A stretch of 64,000 nucleotides of DNA from positions 16,005-80,004 of IMG/VR virus record IMGVR_UViG_3300047564_006544. One strand, 5' to 3'. Below, one piece after another: positions 43,181 through 50,976 of the stretch. The notes below the pieces were generated by a model. It was given only the letters and a program-made list of their open reading frames with translations. It had not been told where the DNA came from and made no database searches. Position 1 is the stretch's first letter; each line of letters opens with the position of its first letter. This stretch comes from a virus. The translations under genes were made by a program, and so were the position numbers.

Positions 43181-44215
43181 CTAAAAAACAATATCATCAA
43201 ATGCTTTATCTAGTTCTGACTTCTTGTCGGAATCAACCAACTTTTTCTCTATAATACTCTTTACCGGAAATAAATCAGAATCTCCAATAAAAAGTGCATG
43301 AGAAATATCCCAATGAGACATCTTCTGCATTTCTGCAAAATATGTTGCCAACCTCTTAATCATACTGTTGGTACTCTCTTTTGTTACCACTTCCTGCTCA
43401 TAGTTATCGCTGGTGGTAATTTTAACTTTTACACCGGCAGTAACGCCTCCCCACTGTGAAATAGCACCAAGCTTCTTGCACTCCTGCCAATAAGTGTTAG
43501 AATCAGACATTACTTCTAGAGTTCTCTGGTATAGCTCTCTTGAAAACTCGAAACCTGTTTTTTCATAATATTTAAAATGTCTTAGAGCCTGAAATACTTT
43601 TGATGCAAGACTCTTTCTCATCAGGCCTTGGTTATTTATTGTAAGCTGCTTTTTATTCATTGAGTCCATAAATGATGAATGAATAATAAATTCACCATTA
43701 TAAATTGCAACAGAACAAACGCCAAGATCAAAAGAGGATAAGAGTGATTCTACAGAATCTTGCTTTCTAACAATACACTGAATTGGCTTTAGCTTTACTT
43801 TTCTTTTTGAACTAGAAAACATAAATGTATTTGCCCAATCAGAGGTTCTATCTATCGAAATAGATTCTCTATTTGATAATGAAATATTTTTATATGAAAT
43901 TGACAATAAGCTGTTGTTATATGAAATTTTATCTTTTAATTCTTTTGAAAATAGAATATCTATTCCAGAATCATTGCAATCATTTGTTATCCATAGATCA
44001 ACATCAGAAAATGGAACTAATGGATTTTGAAACATATTCTTTGAGATTAAAGAGCTAGCCAAACTATCAGATAGACTCTGCATCATTTCATTTACAATGA
44101 ATGCGTTTAAAGCAAATCCACCAGCAATAATAATATCTTTATTATTTGCAAGATCTTCGGGAAGATATGTTTTAATTAAATCTACTACTAATTTTGCATC
44201 TTTTTTGATAAACAT
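43181..44215 (-). CDS. Nucleotidyltransferase-fold-like protein, 344 aa
   Basis: Contains IIIAGGFALNAFIVNE followed about 40 residues later by FSDVDLWI, which matches the GG...DxD core of minimal nucleotidyltransferases such as AbiEii or MNT. The remainder is unassigned, with a basic middle (SSKRKVKLKPIQCIVRK). A function as RNA- or protein-modifying enzyme is possible. It is divergent from the plus-strand gene at 44234 with only 18 bp between. Confidence 0.6.
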   Translation of the reverse strand: MFIKKDAKLVVDLIKTYLPEDLANNKDIIIAGGFALNAFIVNEMMQSLSDSLASSLISKNMFQNPLVPFSDVDLWITNDCNDSGIDILFSKELKDKISYNNSLLSISYKNISLSNRESISIDRTSDWANTFMFSSSKRKVKLKPIQCIVRKQDSVESLLSSFDLGVCSVAIYNGEFIIHSSFMDSMNKKQLTINNQGLMRKSLASKVFQALRHFKYYEKTGFEFSRELYQRTLEVMSDSNTYWQECKKLGAISQWGGVTAGVKVKITTSDNYEQEVVTKESTNSMIKRLATYFAEMQKMSHWDISHALFIGDSDLFPVKSIIEKKLVDSDKKSELDKAFDDIVF

Positions 44216-44233
44216 TATTGCTCCGAGGTTATA
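44216..44233. promoter_or_regulatory. Shared 18-bp spacer with two opposed ribosome binding sites
   Basis: In CTCCGAGG, GAGG serves the plus gene (start 44234) and its complement GGAG serves the minus gene (start 44215). No room for promoters, so each gene must be transcribed from within the other. Confidence 0.6.
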
Positions 44234-45487
44234 ATGAGAAGCTTAGGTAAGATTAGAAGATTATTAAAAATTGCACAAGAAGGTAGTGTAGAAGTCTGGC
44301 AACAAGTAAAGGCAGAAGCCGAAAGTGAAGAGCTTCCGCCAGAGTTAGACGTAGCTTCTATTCAAGAGTCTGCAAAGGTTGCAGAGGATTTGGGCGAAAA
44401 AGCTGAGGCTGCAAAAAAATCTGCAGAATCTCTTTCTGATGAAGAAAAGAGCACTCTAAAAGAAGCATCTTCTGAACCTGGATTTTTAGAAAAAGTAATG
44501 TCATCCGGTAACATTGAGGCATCTGCATCGTTCGTTATTGATACGCTATTCGTGAAAGCAGCTTCTAAAAAAATAGGAAGAAAAAGAGCTACCGCAATTA
44601 TACGCGACATAAATATATATTCCTCTTTGCATGGTAGCAATTTAAAAATTGCATCAAGAAATTCTATTGAGCTTGCTCTTATTAGAAAAAAAGAAGCATT
44701 TGATAAAATGCTTTCAGATGAAAATTTCTTAAAAAATGCATCCCCAGAGTATTTGATGATAAAAAAGAGCGATTTTATGTCTGGACTAAAGGGATTGGCA
44801 GAAGGTATTTCTGGTGCTGCCGGATCAATAGGAAGGGGAATAAAAACAGTGCTCTCTGGAGTATGGGGATTTATATGGAAAGTATTTCCTATAATTACTC
44901 TTTTTTACTCAATTAAAGATGGATATAATTCTTACTCTATGGTTCAAGAGTCTCTTAAAAAAATAGTGTCTAATTTTTCAGATCTTGGAAGCGAAGAGTC
45001 TCTGCTCGATCCAAAGCATATTTCTGGGCTTATTGAAGAATTTAAAAATATTCCAGAAACACTGCTTAGAGTGACAAGGCTAAACAAAATTGCAATGTTT
45101 TATAAAAAGCACTGGTACAACATTTGGTTTTCTGTTGCTTCAGCAGTAGAAGATATAATCTCAATAGTATTACTATTCTTTACTGGCGGAATGTCTGCTG
45201 TAGTAGCAAGAGTAGCAGGAATAGTCGGAACTATATTGGGACTTGGCTCGCTATTTGGATATTTGGCAACTTCATTTTTTGATCTTGGAGTCGGAGATTA
45301 CGTTGCAAATAGCAAGGCAATATCCGGTATAGCCGGAGAGCACATATCTGAAGTTGATGCTGGTGTTGCGCCAGAGTCAGAAGAAGGAGCCGCTCCTGCT
45401 GACAGCGGCAACGAAGAAGCACTAAGAACATTTAGACTTCTACAGGATTCTATGTCCGCAGGAAAGGCAGTGCAATCAGTAGGGTAA
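44234..45487 (+). CDS. Probable virion membrane-associated protein, 417 aa
   Basis: Not recognised. Begins with a basic amphipathic stretch MRSLGKIRRLLKIAQEG, has an acidic coiled region (residues 25-80), then several hydrophobic segments (WGFIWKVFPIITLFYS; IISIVLLFFTGGMSAV; AGIVGTILGLGSLFGYLA), then an acidic Ala/Glu tail. Style and strand match the long genes at 58562 and 61302. Perhaps a virion protein that interacts with host membranes; this is inference. Confidence 0.8.
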   Translation: MRSLGKIRRLLKIAQEGSVEVWQQVKAEAESEELPPELDVASIQESAKVAEDLGEKAEAAKKSAESLSDEEKSTLKEASSEPGFLEKVMSSGNIEASASFVIDTLFVKAASKKIGRKRATAIIRDINIYSSLHGSNLKIASRNSIELALIRKKEAFDKMLSDENFLKNASPEYLMIKKSDFMSGLKGLAEGISGAAGSIGRGIKTVLSGVWGFIWKVFPIITLFYSIKDGYNSYSMVQESLKKIVSNFSDLGSEESLLDPKHISGLIEEFKNIPETLLRVTRLNKIAMFYKKHWYNIWFSVASAVEDIISIVLLFFTGGMSAVVARVAGIVGTILGLGSLFGYLATSFFDLGVGDYVANSKAISGIAGEHISEVDAGVAPESEEGAAPADSGNEEALRTFRLLQDSMSAGKAVQSVG

Positions 45488-45503
45488 AATAAACAACAAG
45501 ATA

Positions 45504-45911
45504 CTAAGAGATTTTTTCATCAATAATAAAAAATTCTTTATCTGCCCAAGAAAATTTAACCCTATTTACCAATAGATTTGCCATATCTTTTACAAAAGAA
45601 AGATTAAGCTTTAAATCTTTTATCTCGCTATCCAGATCTTCAATCTTTTTTAGAAAATCTAAAGGGCTACTTTCTGCAACAATAGAAAAATAATTTACAT
45701 AGTCTTCCATTGTTGCGATTGTTACATCTCCCTTTGCCTTCTTTATTGGCTTACAGATTATAAGATCTTTTCCTGATGGAAGCTCGTTACGCTCCTCCCA
45801 TCCAACGAGAATCTTTCCGTCTTTTTCTGGCGGGAGCTGACGGTAGCCAAGAATTTTATCTACCTTGTAGGTTTTTAGAATCTTAGGTAATGTTGCCAAC
45901 TTTTCCTCCAA
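45504..45911 (-). CDS. Hypothetical protein, 135 aa
   Basis: Unknown. The N-terminal two-thirds are mixed alpha/beta, the C-terminal third is a helix-rich Lys/Asp segment (KKIEDLDSEIKDLKLNL). It starts inside the end of the preceding gene (29-bp overlap) with TTGGAGGAAAAG close to the ATG. It converges on the plus gene ending at 45487. Confidence 0.7.
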   Translation of the reverse strand: MEEKLATLPKILKTYKVDKILGYRQLPPEKDGKILVGWEERNELPSGKDLIICKPIKKAKGDVTIATMEDYVNYFSIVAESSPLDFLKKIEDLDSEIKDLKLNLSFVKDMANLLVNRVKFSWADKEFFIIDEKIS

Positions 45912-46551
45912 TCTTCTTTATGGTAGCTGCATTACCGTGAACCTCAAACATTACAGTCTTTTCTGCCGTCTTATTATCAACGCGACAAAGAGTGCAGTCG
46001 TTACAGGTAATGTCCTTCTTTCCTTCTACGCCATGACGAGCGGGGCACATAAATGCCTTCTCACCATTTGGCAAGGAAAGTGACTTCTGTGTTCCCTTTG
46101 GTACGATTAGTGTTGCAGACCAGCCCATAGAGCGTGCCTCCATCACTTCATCAAGGTTTGCACAGGAAGCCCTAAAATAGCCCTTTAGAGGCTGGGCTTC
46201 ATCTGCTCGCCAATTATGAGTGTAGCCAATATTGATAAGCCCTTCGCTCTCAACGAGCTTACACTCATTAAGTGTTTCTTTTACATCGCCAACAATATCT
46301 CCGGCAATTCTATGCCGAACAATTCTTGCCGTATGTAGTCGCTCTCCTAGAGCATCCGTGATAGACTTAAGCTTAATTGTTCCCTTGTCAATCTTTGATG
46401 AAAGAACGCCAAGGTAAAACAATCCCCAAGCATAACACCCGCCTTCTTTTAGTGAGCAGGAGTCTGGGCAGCTTTCCTTTGTAGAATAGGATGCAACAAC
46501 CTTTCCTGTCTTTTTGTCATTAGAAGAAGAAACCCAATGAACCTTTCGCAT
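45883..46551 (-). CDS. Cysteine-rich conserved phage protein, 222 aa
   Basis: Has SCPDSCSLKEGGCYAW near the N-terminus and CPARHGVEGKKDITCNDCTLC near residue 170, two cysteine clusters that could hold a metal or iron-sulfur centre. I believe it belongs to a phage family resembling GP88/DUF7227, but cannot confirm. Biochemistry unknown. No strong ribosome binding site at the start. Confidence 0.75.
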   Translation of the reverse strand: MRKVHWVSSSNDKKTGKVVASYSTKESCPDSCSLKEGGCYAWGLFYLGVLSSKIDKGTIKLKSITDALGERLHTARIVRHRIAGDIVGDVKETLNECKLVESEGLINIGYTHNWRADEAQPLKGYFRASCANLDEVMEARSMGWSATLIVPKGTQKSLSLPNGEKAFMCPARHGVEGKKDITCNDCTLCRVDNKTAEKTVMFEVHGNAATIKKIGGKVGNIT

Positions 46552-46591
46552 TTGTCTACCACGGAAAATGAAAAAGAATTACTTTTTCTAG

Positions 46592-47173
46592 TTAAATGTT
46601 TTTTGAGTTTTCTAAATAAAATATTGCAGACTTTAATATCTCTACGTTTTCTTTTAAGAGACCTATGCCTGTATTACATTGGCTGCAAAGAAGTCCTCTT
46701 ATTTTTAGGGTATTGTGATCGTGATCTACATGAAGAGAATGGCCTAAATTATCCTGAGATATTCCACATATTTTGCAGCACCATCCCTGAGAATCTCCAA
46801 TCTCTTTGAATTTCTCTAGGGTCAAATCTATACCAAGCTTTTTCCAAGTATGAGGCCTAAATTTTCCCTTAGATCTCATTTCCCTTCCATACCTTATTTT
46901 ATGCTGCCTTCTTCTTTCTGCCTCTTCTGGCGGCAAAGATTTTAAATATTCTTTTCTTTTTTCTAAGATTTTTTCTTTTCTTCTTAAATATCTTTTTTTG
47001 CTTTGCTCCGCAAGCTTTTCTCTATTCTCTTCATAATATTTTTTAAGATATTCTTTTCTTTTTTCTACGTATTTTGGCGCATTTTTCTTATCACGTTCTT
47101 TTTTTGCTTCTTTATTTTTTTGATAATATTCTCTGCAATATTGTTTTCTTTTTTCTTTCTTTTCTTCATCTAG
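46592..47173 (-). CDS. Endonuclease VII-type nuclease, 193 aa
   Basis: The C-terminal domain has CCKICGISQDN, LHVDHDHNTLKIRGLLCSQCN and TGIGLLKEN, the recombination endonuclease VII (HNH/His-Me) motif with zinc-binding cysteines. A very basic helical N-terminal half (KRKEYLKKYYEENREKLAEQ repeats) should bind DNA. It could resolve branched DNA like T4 gp49 or be a homing-type relative. ATG 47173 was chosen because GGAGG lies 7 bases upstream; that site is inside the hairpin at 47184-47210. Confidence 0.88.
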   Translation of the reverse strand, partial: LDEEKKEKRKQYCREYYQKNKEAKKERDKKNAPKYVEKRKEYLKKYYEENREKLAEQSKKRYLRRKEKILEKRKEYLKSLPPEEAERRRQHKIRYGREMRSKGKFRPHTWKKLGIDLTLEKFKEIGDSQGWCCKICGISQDNLGHSLHVDHDHNTLKIRGLLCSQCNTGIGLLKENVEILKSAIFYLENSKNI

Positions 47174-47183
47174 CATAGATGAA

Positions 47184-47210
47184 CCTCCAGAATAATTTAT
47201 ACTCTGGAGG
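47184..47210 (-). promoter_or_regulatory. Hairpin masking a ribosome binding site, TATAAATT in its loop
   Basis: CCTCCAGA pairs with TCTGGAGG (47184-47191 with 47203-47210); the right arm contains the GGAGG of the endonuclease VII gene. The 11-base loop contains TATAAATT (47194-47201), close to the T4 late-promoter box TATAAATA. Transcripts from upstream would mask the site; transcripts initiated in the loop would not carry the left arm. Confidence 0.7.
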
Positions 47211-47224
47211 CTCATATCTTTTAA

Positions 47225-47479
47225 TTAACTATCAAGGTGCTTTTGAAGAAAGGCGAGAAGTGACTTTGCCTCTCTTACAGTCATCTTGATTACAGACTCG
47301 CTACGAGAATCTGGAACAGTAATAGTAAGTCGATTTGAAAGCTTCTTCTTTCCTACGGAATCGCGTGAAAGTCGAACTCTAAATCCTGAAAAATCTCGAC
47401 TTACTACCTTCTCTCGATCTGCAAGTGCTGGAACTTTACTGCGTGAATTTGACTGCTGAGTAGTGGTATCGGTATTCAT
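47225..47479 (-). CDS. Hypothetical protein, 84 aa
   Basis: Unknown; a Ser/Thr-rich N-terminus, then a compact beta-rich part (RLTITVPDSRSESVIKMTV) and a helix at the end. Good GGAG site at the start. It follows the 57-aa gene closely. Confidence 0.7.
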   Translation of the reverse strand: MNTDTTTQQSNSRSKVPALADREKVVSRDFSGFRVRLSRDSVGKKKLSNRLTITVPDSRSESVIKMTVREAKSLLAFLQKHLDS

Positions 47480-47488
47480 TTTTTCTCC

Positions 47489-47662
47489 TTAAAAAAGTTT
47501 CTTAATGCGAATATAGGATTTGCCTTCTTTCTTCATCTTTTCTAGAAGGTCTGCTGCGCTCTGTACGTCCTCTACCTCCTCTGTCTTTTTTACAGGGGTC
47601 TCTTCTGTAGTTGACTCAAATAACTTTGAGATATCTTTATCAGTATTTTTTGCTTTTGCCAT
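47489..47662 (-). CDS. Small charged protein, 57 aa
   Basis: Short gene with AAGGAG before the ATG at 47662. Lys/Glu-rich, begins MAKAKNTDKDISKLFES, ends YIRIKKLF. Unknown. Confidence 0.65.
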   Translation of the reverse strand: MAKAKNTDKDISKLFESTTEETPVKKTEEVEDVQSAADLLEKMKKEGKSYIRIKKLF

Positions 47663-47672
47663 TATAAACTCC

Positions 47673-47966
47673 TTAGTTATTTTCAGTAGTTGTCTTTGTG
47701 TTTCCTATCCAGCCACGATCTTCGCCTACAACTAGGACTTTCTTTTGTGGTTCACTTTTAGTTCCAAAGTTTCCACCAAAAAGCTGTTTTGCTAGTTTAT
47801 AGCGCAATTGGTCTGGATTTAGATTTTGAGTAGCAGCAATTCTTTCAACCGAAGATTGAAGAATCTCCTCTGCAATCATAAGACCATCGTATGGTGACAC
47901 TCTTTCTTCATTTAAGATGATAAAGATTTTTTTAATTATCTCTTCCATCTTTTTTTCATCAAGCAT
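47673..47966 (-). CDS. Hypothetical helical protein, 97 aa
   Basis: Start set at ATG 47966 (MLDEKKMEEIIKKIF), which overlaps the previous stop by 8 bp; GGAA is immediately upstream and GAGG further away, so the start is somewhat uncertain. Helical N-terminal domain, basic flexible tail. Unknown. Confidence 0.65.
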   Translation of the reverse strand: MLDEKKMEEIIKKIFIILNEERVSPYDGLMIAEEILQSSVERIAATQNLNPDQLRYKLAKQLFGGNFGTKSEPQKKVLVVGEDRGWIGNTKTTTENN

Positions 47967-48207
47967 TTCCAAGCCAACCTCGCTCTGAGTCTGAAAGAAA
48001 TACAACATCATTAATATTGCATACTCCGGTTCCAGAGCGGTGACGATAGAAGATCGTTCCACTCTTGTGGACCACTTCCTTTACTAGACCACGAATCTTT
48101 CCATCATCTGTCTGAACTAGGATTGCGTTTCCTACCTCAAAATCAGTAATGTGAAAACAACCAAACTCATCAAATCCTGCTGCAAAAGCTACGCTTGCGT
48201 TATCCAT
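47959..48207 (-). CDS. Hypothetical beta-rich protein, 82 aa
   Basis: Small barrel-like pattern (GNAILVQTDDGKIRGLVKEVV). Unknown. First gene of a unit with a leader of about 130 bases and the promoter at 48341-48369. Confidence 0.7.
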   Translation of the reverse strand: MDNASVAFAAGFDEFGCFHITDFEVGNAILVQTDDGKIRGLVKEVVHKSGTIFYRHRSGTGVCNINDVVFLSDSERGWLGNA

Positions 48208-48310
48208 TTTTTAATCCCTTTTTAAAATCGCAAAATTAACTAAAATTAAAATTCTTAAAAGACAAAAGTAATTCGCTATCTACACGGTTTCTCCGGGGAA
48301 TGGGGTTCTT

Positions 48311-48334
48311 GTCGGTGGCTGCGCTCCTCCCGAC
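48311..48334 (-). promoter_or_regulatory. 5' leader hairpin
   Basis: GTCGG (48311-48315) with CCGAC (48330-48334), at the predicted 5' end of the transcript. The rest of the 48208-48407 gap has no gene; it is leader plus promoter. Confidence 0.45.
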
Positions 48335-48340
48335 CCTATA

Positions 48341-48369
48341 TTTATACCACGCTGGACTCTTACGGTCTA
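48341..48369 (-). promoter_or_regulatory. Class A-like promoter with TATAAATA
   Basis: TAGACC (48364-48369), 17 bp, TATAAA (48341-48346), continuing TATAGGG. Shares the ATAGGG start region with the other class A promoters. Confidence 0.6.
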
Positions 48370-48407
48370 TAAAATCTTTTAACGTAAAGTTTTATTTTTT
48401 AGCGCGG

Positions 48408-48710
48408 CTACTCTTTAGAAAAGCTATCTGGACTATTTGGGTGATGCCCTAGCATATCAACAATTTTCCATCGAATATCTCTTACATTTATTTGTTTATC
48501 ATAAGAAAAATAATTATATGTTGATCTTATAATGTTTTTATTTAATCTTGCATCAGCAATTTCTCTTCCTATTTTCTTTGAAAATCGGTCTTTATCTGAG
48601 CAAAATGTGGCATCCCAAACAACTAGTCCATGAATATGGTCAATTCTGAATGCAATAGTGGCCGGAGAAGATCCGGCCCTATAGTGAAAGAAATAAGATT
48701 TGCTTAACAT
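48408..48710 (-). CDS. Hypothetical protein, 100 aa
   Basis: Unknown. Mixed alpha/beta (MLSKSYFFHYRAGSSPATIAF; VVWDATFCSDKD), no membrane segment. GGAAAAAATG at the start. Confidence 0.65.
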   Translation of the reverse strand: MLSKSYFFHYRAGSSPATIAFRIDHIHGLVVWDATFCSDKDRFSKKIGREIADARLNKNIIRSTYNYFSYDKQINVRDIRWKIVDMLGHHPNSPDSFSKE

Positions 48711-48733
48711 TTTTTCCTCTTCAAAATATTTTA

Positions 48734-48952
48734 CTATTTTGAAAGATGATCGCCAATTCTATTATAAAGATCTTCTAGCTGCTCTTCTGTTAGGTCATCT
48801 ATTAGTGATTCAAAAACTTCATCTACCTGAATATCAGATTCTGAAAATCCATCTTCAAAATCTTCATCATCATAACCGTCTTCAAACTCATCATAAGATT
48901 CTTCGTCATCAGAAAAGAAGTCATTATCATCATCATCATCATAACTTGGCAT
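48734..48952 (-). CDS. Very acidic small protein, 72 aa
   Basis: The first two-thirds are almost entirely Asp, Glu, Ser, Phe and Tyr (begins MPSYDDDDDNDFFSDDEE), then a short helix (LTEEQLEDLYNRIGDHL). The charge resembles DNA-mimic inhibitors or acidic chaperone tails; family unknown. Confidence 0.75.
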   Translation of the reverse strand: MPSYDDDDDNDFFSDDEESYDEFEDGYDDEDFEDGFSESDIQVDEVFESLIDDLTEEQLEDLYNRIGDHLSK

Positions 48953-48979
48953 AAACTATCTCCTTGTAATTTATTTTAT

Positions 48980-49909
48980 CTATGTAGTAGATTTTTCCCT
49001 GTTATAATAATTAATTAGTGCAAGATCTTTCTTCTTTGCCTCTACCATTACATCGACTTCCATTCCATAGGTATTGATTTCTTTTCTGATATAGTCAGAA
49101 TGTGCTTGTGGCTTGATCTTTGGATCGCCAACTTCTTCAGAAAGTGACTCTGAATAATGAATTACTGGTCTAATCCCTTCTGGCCATGTTGTAGCAGCAA
49201 GCCTCATAGCCTCCTCTTGTGTTAGTCCACCATCACAAAATAGATGATGGTGTTGGTCGTGAACAATAGGAATTCCGGTATGAGGGAAAAGATCCTCAAC
49301 AAGTTCTTTTGTGGAGTATAGCGATGGCTTATCATCATTTTCGACTGTAAGTCTTTTGCTTACAGACTCTGGCAATCTCTTAAAGTTTTTGATGAATCTA
49401 GCAACTGCAACTTCTTTTTCACCATATGCTCCACCAAGATGAATATTGATCTTTGCATCGTGTGTCTTTGGTAGACCAATTAGATCAAAAACTTCTCCAT
49501 GAATCTTAAGATCGGTAATTGTATTATTGACTACTGATTCTGACTCAGAACACAGCTTGTTGAATGGTCCTGGGTGACTAGTGATTCTAATTCCATTTTC
49601 TTTTGCAAACTCTCCTGCTTGCTTTAGTGCTAGGGAGATTTCTTTGTAATCCCTTAGGCTTTCAATCTCGTATTCAGATGCCCAAGGAAAAAGGTTTGAA
49701 GAAAGACGAAAGAAATAAATTTTATTTTCAACATTTGACTTCAGAATTGGAAGAAGGTCTCTACAATTCTGTAGTGCAAGCTCTGAAGCATAATTAACGC
49801 CCTTTTGATCAAAGGTCTTGCGGATCATTGTCCTGTTTGTTGTTGGCGCAGACTTGCCAAGCTTTTGTTCTAGAAAACTCGAAATACAGGCATAACCGTA
49901 GCGAACCAT
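48980..49909 (-). CDS. uvdE: UV damage endonuclease (UvdE/UvsE family)
   Basis: Metal-dependent TIM-barrel endonuclease that nicks next to UV photoproducts and other lesions, starting an alternative excision repair. 309 aa from the ATG at 49909, which has AAGGAGG upstream (a longer reading to 49939 lacks one). Family motifs: MVRYGYACIS, FFRLSSNLFPWASEYEI, SHPGPFNKL, NIHLGGAYGEKE, TVENDD, and PIVHDQHHHLF. It probably repairs phage DNA, for instance in sunlit habitats. Confidence 0.92.
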   Translation of the reverse strand: MVRYGYACISSFLEQKLGKSAPTTNRTMIRKTFDQKGVNYASELALQNCRDLLPILKSNVENKIYFFRLSSNLFPWASEYEIESLRDYKEISLALKQAGEFAKENGIRITSHPGPFNKLCSESESVVNNTITDLKIHGEVFDLIGLPKTHDAKINIHLGGAYGEKEVAVARFIKNFKRLPESVSKRLTVENDDKPSLYSTKELVEDLFPHTGIPIVHDQHHHLFCDGGLTQEEAMRLAATTWPEGIRPVIHYSESLSEEVGDPKIKPQAHSDYIRKEINTYGMEVDVMVEAKKKDLALINYYNREKSTT

Positions 49910-49957
49910 GCTACCTCCTTGCCTCAATAAGCTAATCACGGTGGGGCCATTCGTCTA

Positions 49958-49976
49958 TAGTTCGTTTAAAAACTAT
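49958..49976. repeat. Inverted repeat in a divergent gene gap
   Basis: ATAGTT and AACTAT face each other across an A/T-rich centre, in the gap between uvdE (minus) and the plus gene at 49997. Could be an operator or part of opposed promoters. Confidence 0.4.
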
Positions 49977-49996
49977 GAATTTTTTTTCTATTAAGC

Positions 49997-50545
49997 GTGA
50001 AACCCTCAAAACATAATCATCCTTTTTTAAACGAAATAAACCATAGGGTTGAGGTAATAGGACTTGTAAATTCTTTTTTAGAAAGAAATTTTAAATTAAA
50101 AATAGGTCAAGCTTTAATTGGTCATCTATTTTTTGGACAAAGAGCATTTTCTATACCTGGCAGGGATATAGGCTTTATATATGGAGAGGAAACAAAATAT
50201 TATCCAGAAAATTTTGAAGAAACTATATTTCCTGGACCAATAATCTTGATTGATGAAACGGGATTATCTTTTGATATTGGAATCGGAGAAATATTAAAAG
50301 ATGATATTGGTTTTTATTTTAAAAATATATTGATAAATATTAAAATATTAAAAAATAATCCAAATGATCTTGATTGTTTTTTGGGTGATAAATTTTTTAT
50401 TCAAATATATAAAATAGATAATTATGGATTGTTAAAAGAGATTGATTTAAAAACTTTTTTAGAACAAAAAAAATTGTGCTCAGATTTTATTCTAAGCACA
50501 ATCTTCTTTAATTTAGAAAAGCTTTCCGGTTCTATTTCCGTATGA
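49997..50545 (+). CDS. Hypothetical protein, 182 aa
   Basis: Unknown; starts at GTG with no ribosome binding site, so the start is uncertain. Very AT-rich, Ile/Lys/Phe/Asn composition, with the segment RDIGFIYGEETKYYPENFEE. The last 33 bases overlap the minus gene at 50513. Confidence 0.6.
   Translation: MKPSKHNHPFLNEINHRVEVIGLVNSFLERNFKLKIGQALIGHLFFGQRAFSIPGRDIGFIYGEETKYYPENFEETIFPGPIILIDETGLSFDIGIGEILKDDIGFYFKNILINIKILKNNPNDLDCFLGDKFFIQIYKIDNYGLLKEIDLKTFLEQKKLCSDFILSTIFFNLEKLSGSISV
50473..50502 (-). terminator. Terminator of the 80-aa minus gene
   Basis: ATTGTGCT (50473-50480) with AGCACAAT (50495-50502), then eight T on the minus strand. Lies inside the end of the plus gene. Confidence 0.75.
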
Positions 50546-50755
50546 TGAAATACCATATCTTTCTTTATTGATTGGTTTTGGCTTCCAATCTGCCCAATCA
50601 TCTAGATATTTATCTGGAATTTGAGATATGTCCTCTACTTTTCTGCAATATGTAAATTTATCTTCTTCAAATTTTTCAAACCAAAAACCACCAAAAATAA
50701 AAAACTGATCTCTTATTTCTGGACCTTTTCTCTTTTTTCTATCTAAAAGTGCCAT
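50513..50755 (-). CDS. Hypothetical protein, 80 aa
   Basis: Unknown; aromatic-rich (FFIFGGFWFEKFEEDKFTYC), ends with a Tyr/Gly/Asn tail. Preceded by the 56-aa gene, followed by a strong terminator. Confidence 0.65.
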   Translation of the reverse strand: MALLDRKKRKGPEIRDQFFIFGGFWFEKFEEDKFTYCRKVEDISQIPDKYLDDWADWKPKPINKERYGISSYGNRTGKLF

Positions 50756-50762
50756 TTTAACC

Positions 50763-50933
50763 TCATTCTTCTTCTGCTTTTATTAAGAATTTTTCAGAAT
50801 AGCTGACTACTTTTATTATACCAGATTGGCTTTTCAAACCAACCAAATTTGTTTCGCCAGAATCGTCAATCCATTCTACCGTAAAAAACTCTTCAGAATA
50901 AAGAACTATATCTCCTACTTTTATTTTCTTCAT
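50763..50933 (-). CDS. Small beta-rich protein, 56 aa
   Basis: Begins MKKIKVGDIVLYSEEFFTVE and looks like a small SH3-like barrel. AGGG site upstream of ATG 50933. Unknown; co-directional with the 80-aa gene. Confidence 0.65.
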   Translation of the reverse strand: MKKIKVGDIVLYSEEFFTVEWIDDSGETNLVGLKSQSGIIKVVSYSEKFLIKAEEE

Positions 50934-50976
50934 TTGGAATCCCTGCTATTATTTTTTTATTTAATAGAGGAATTTT

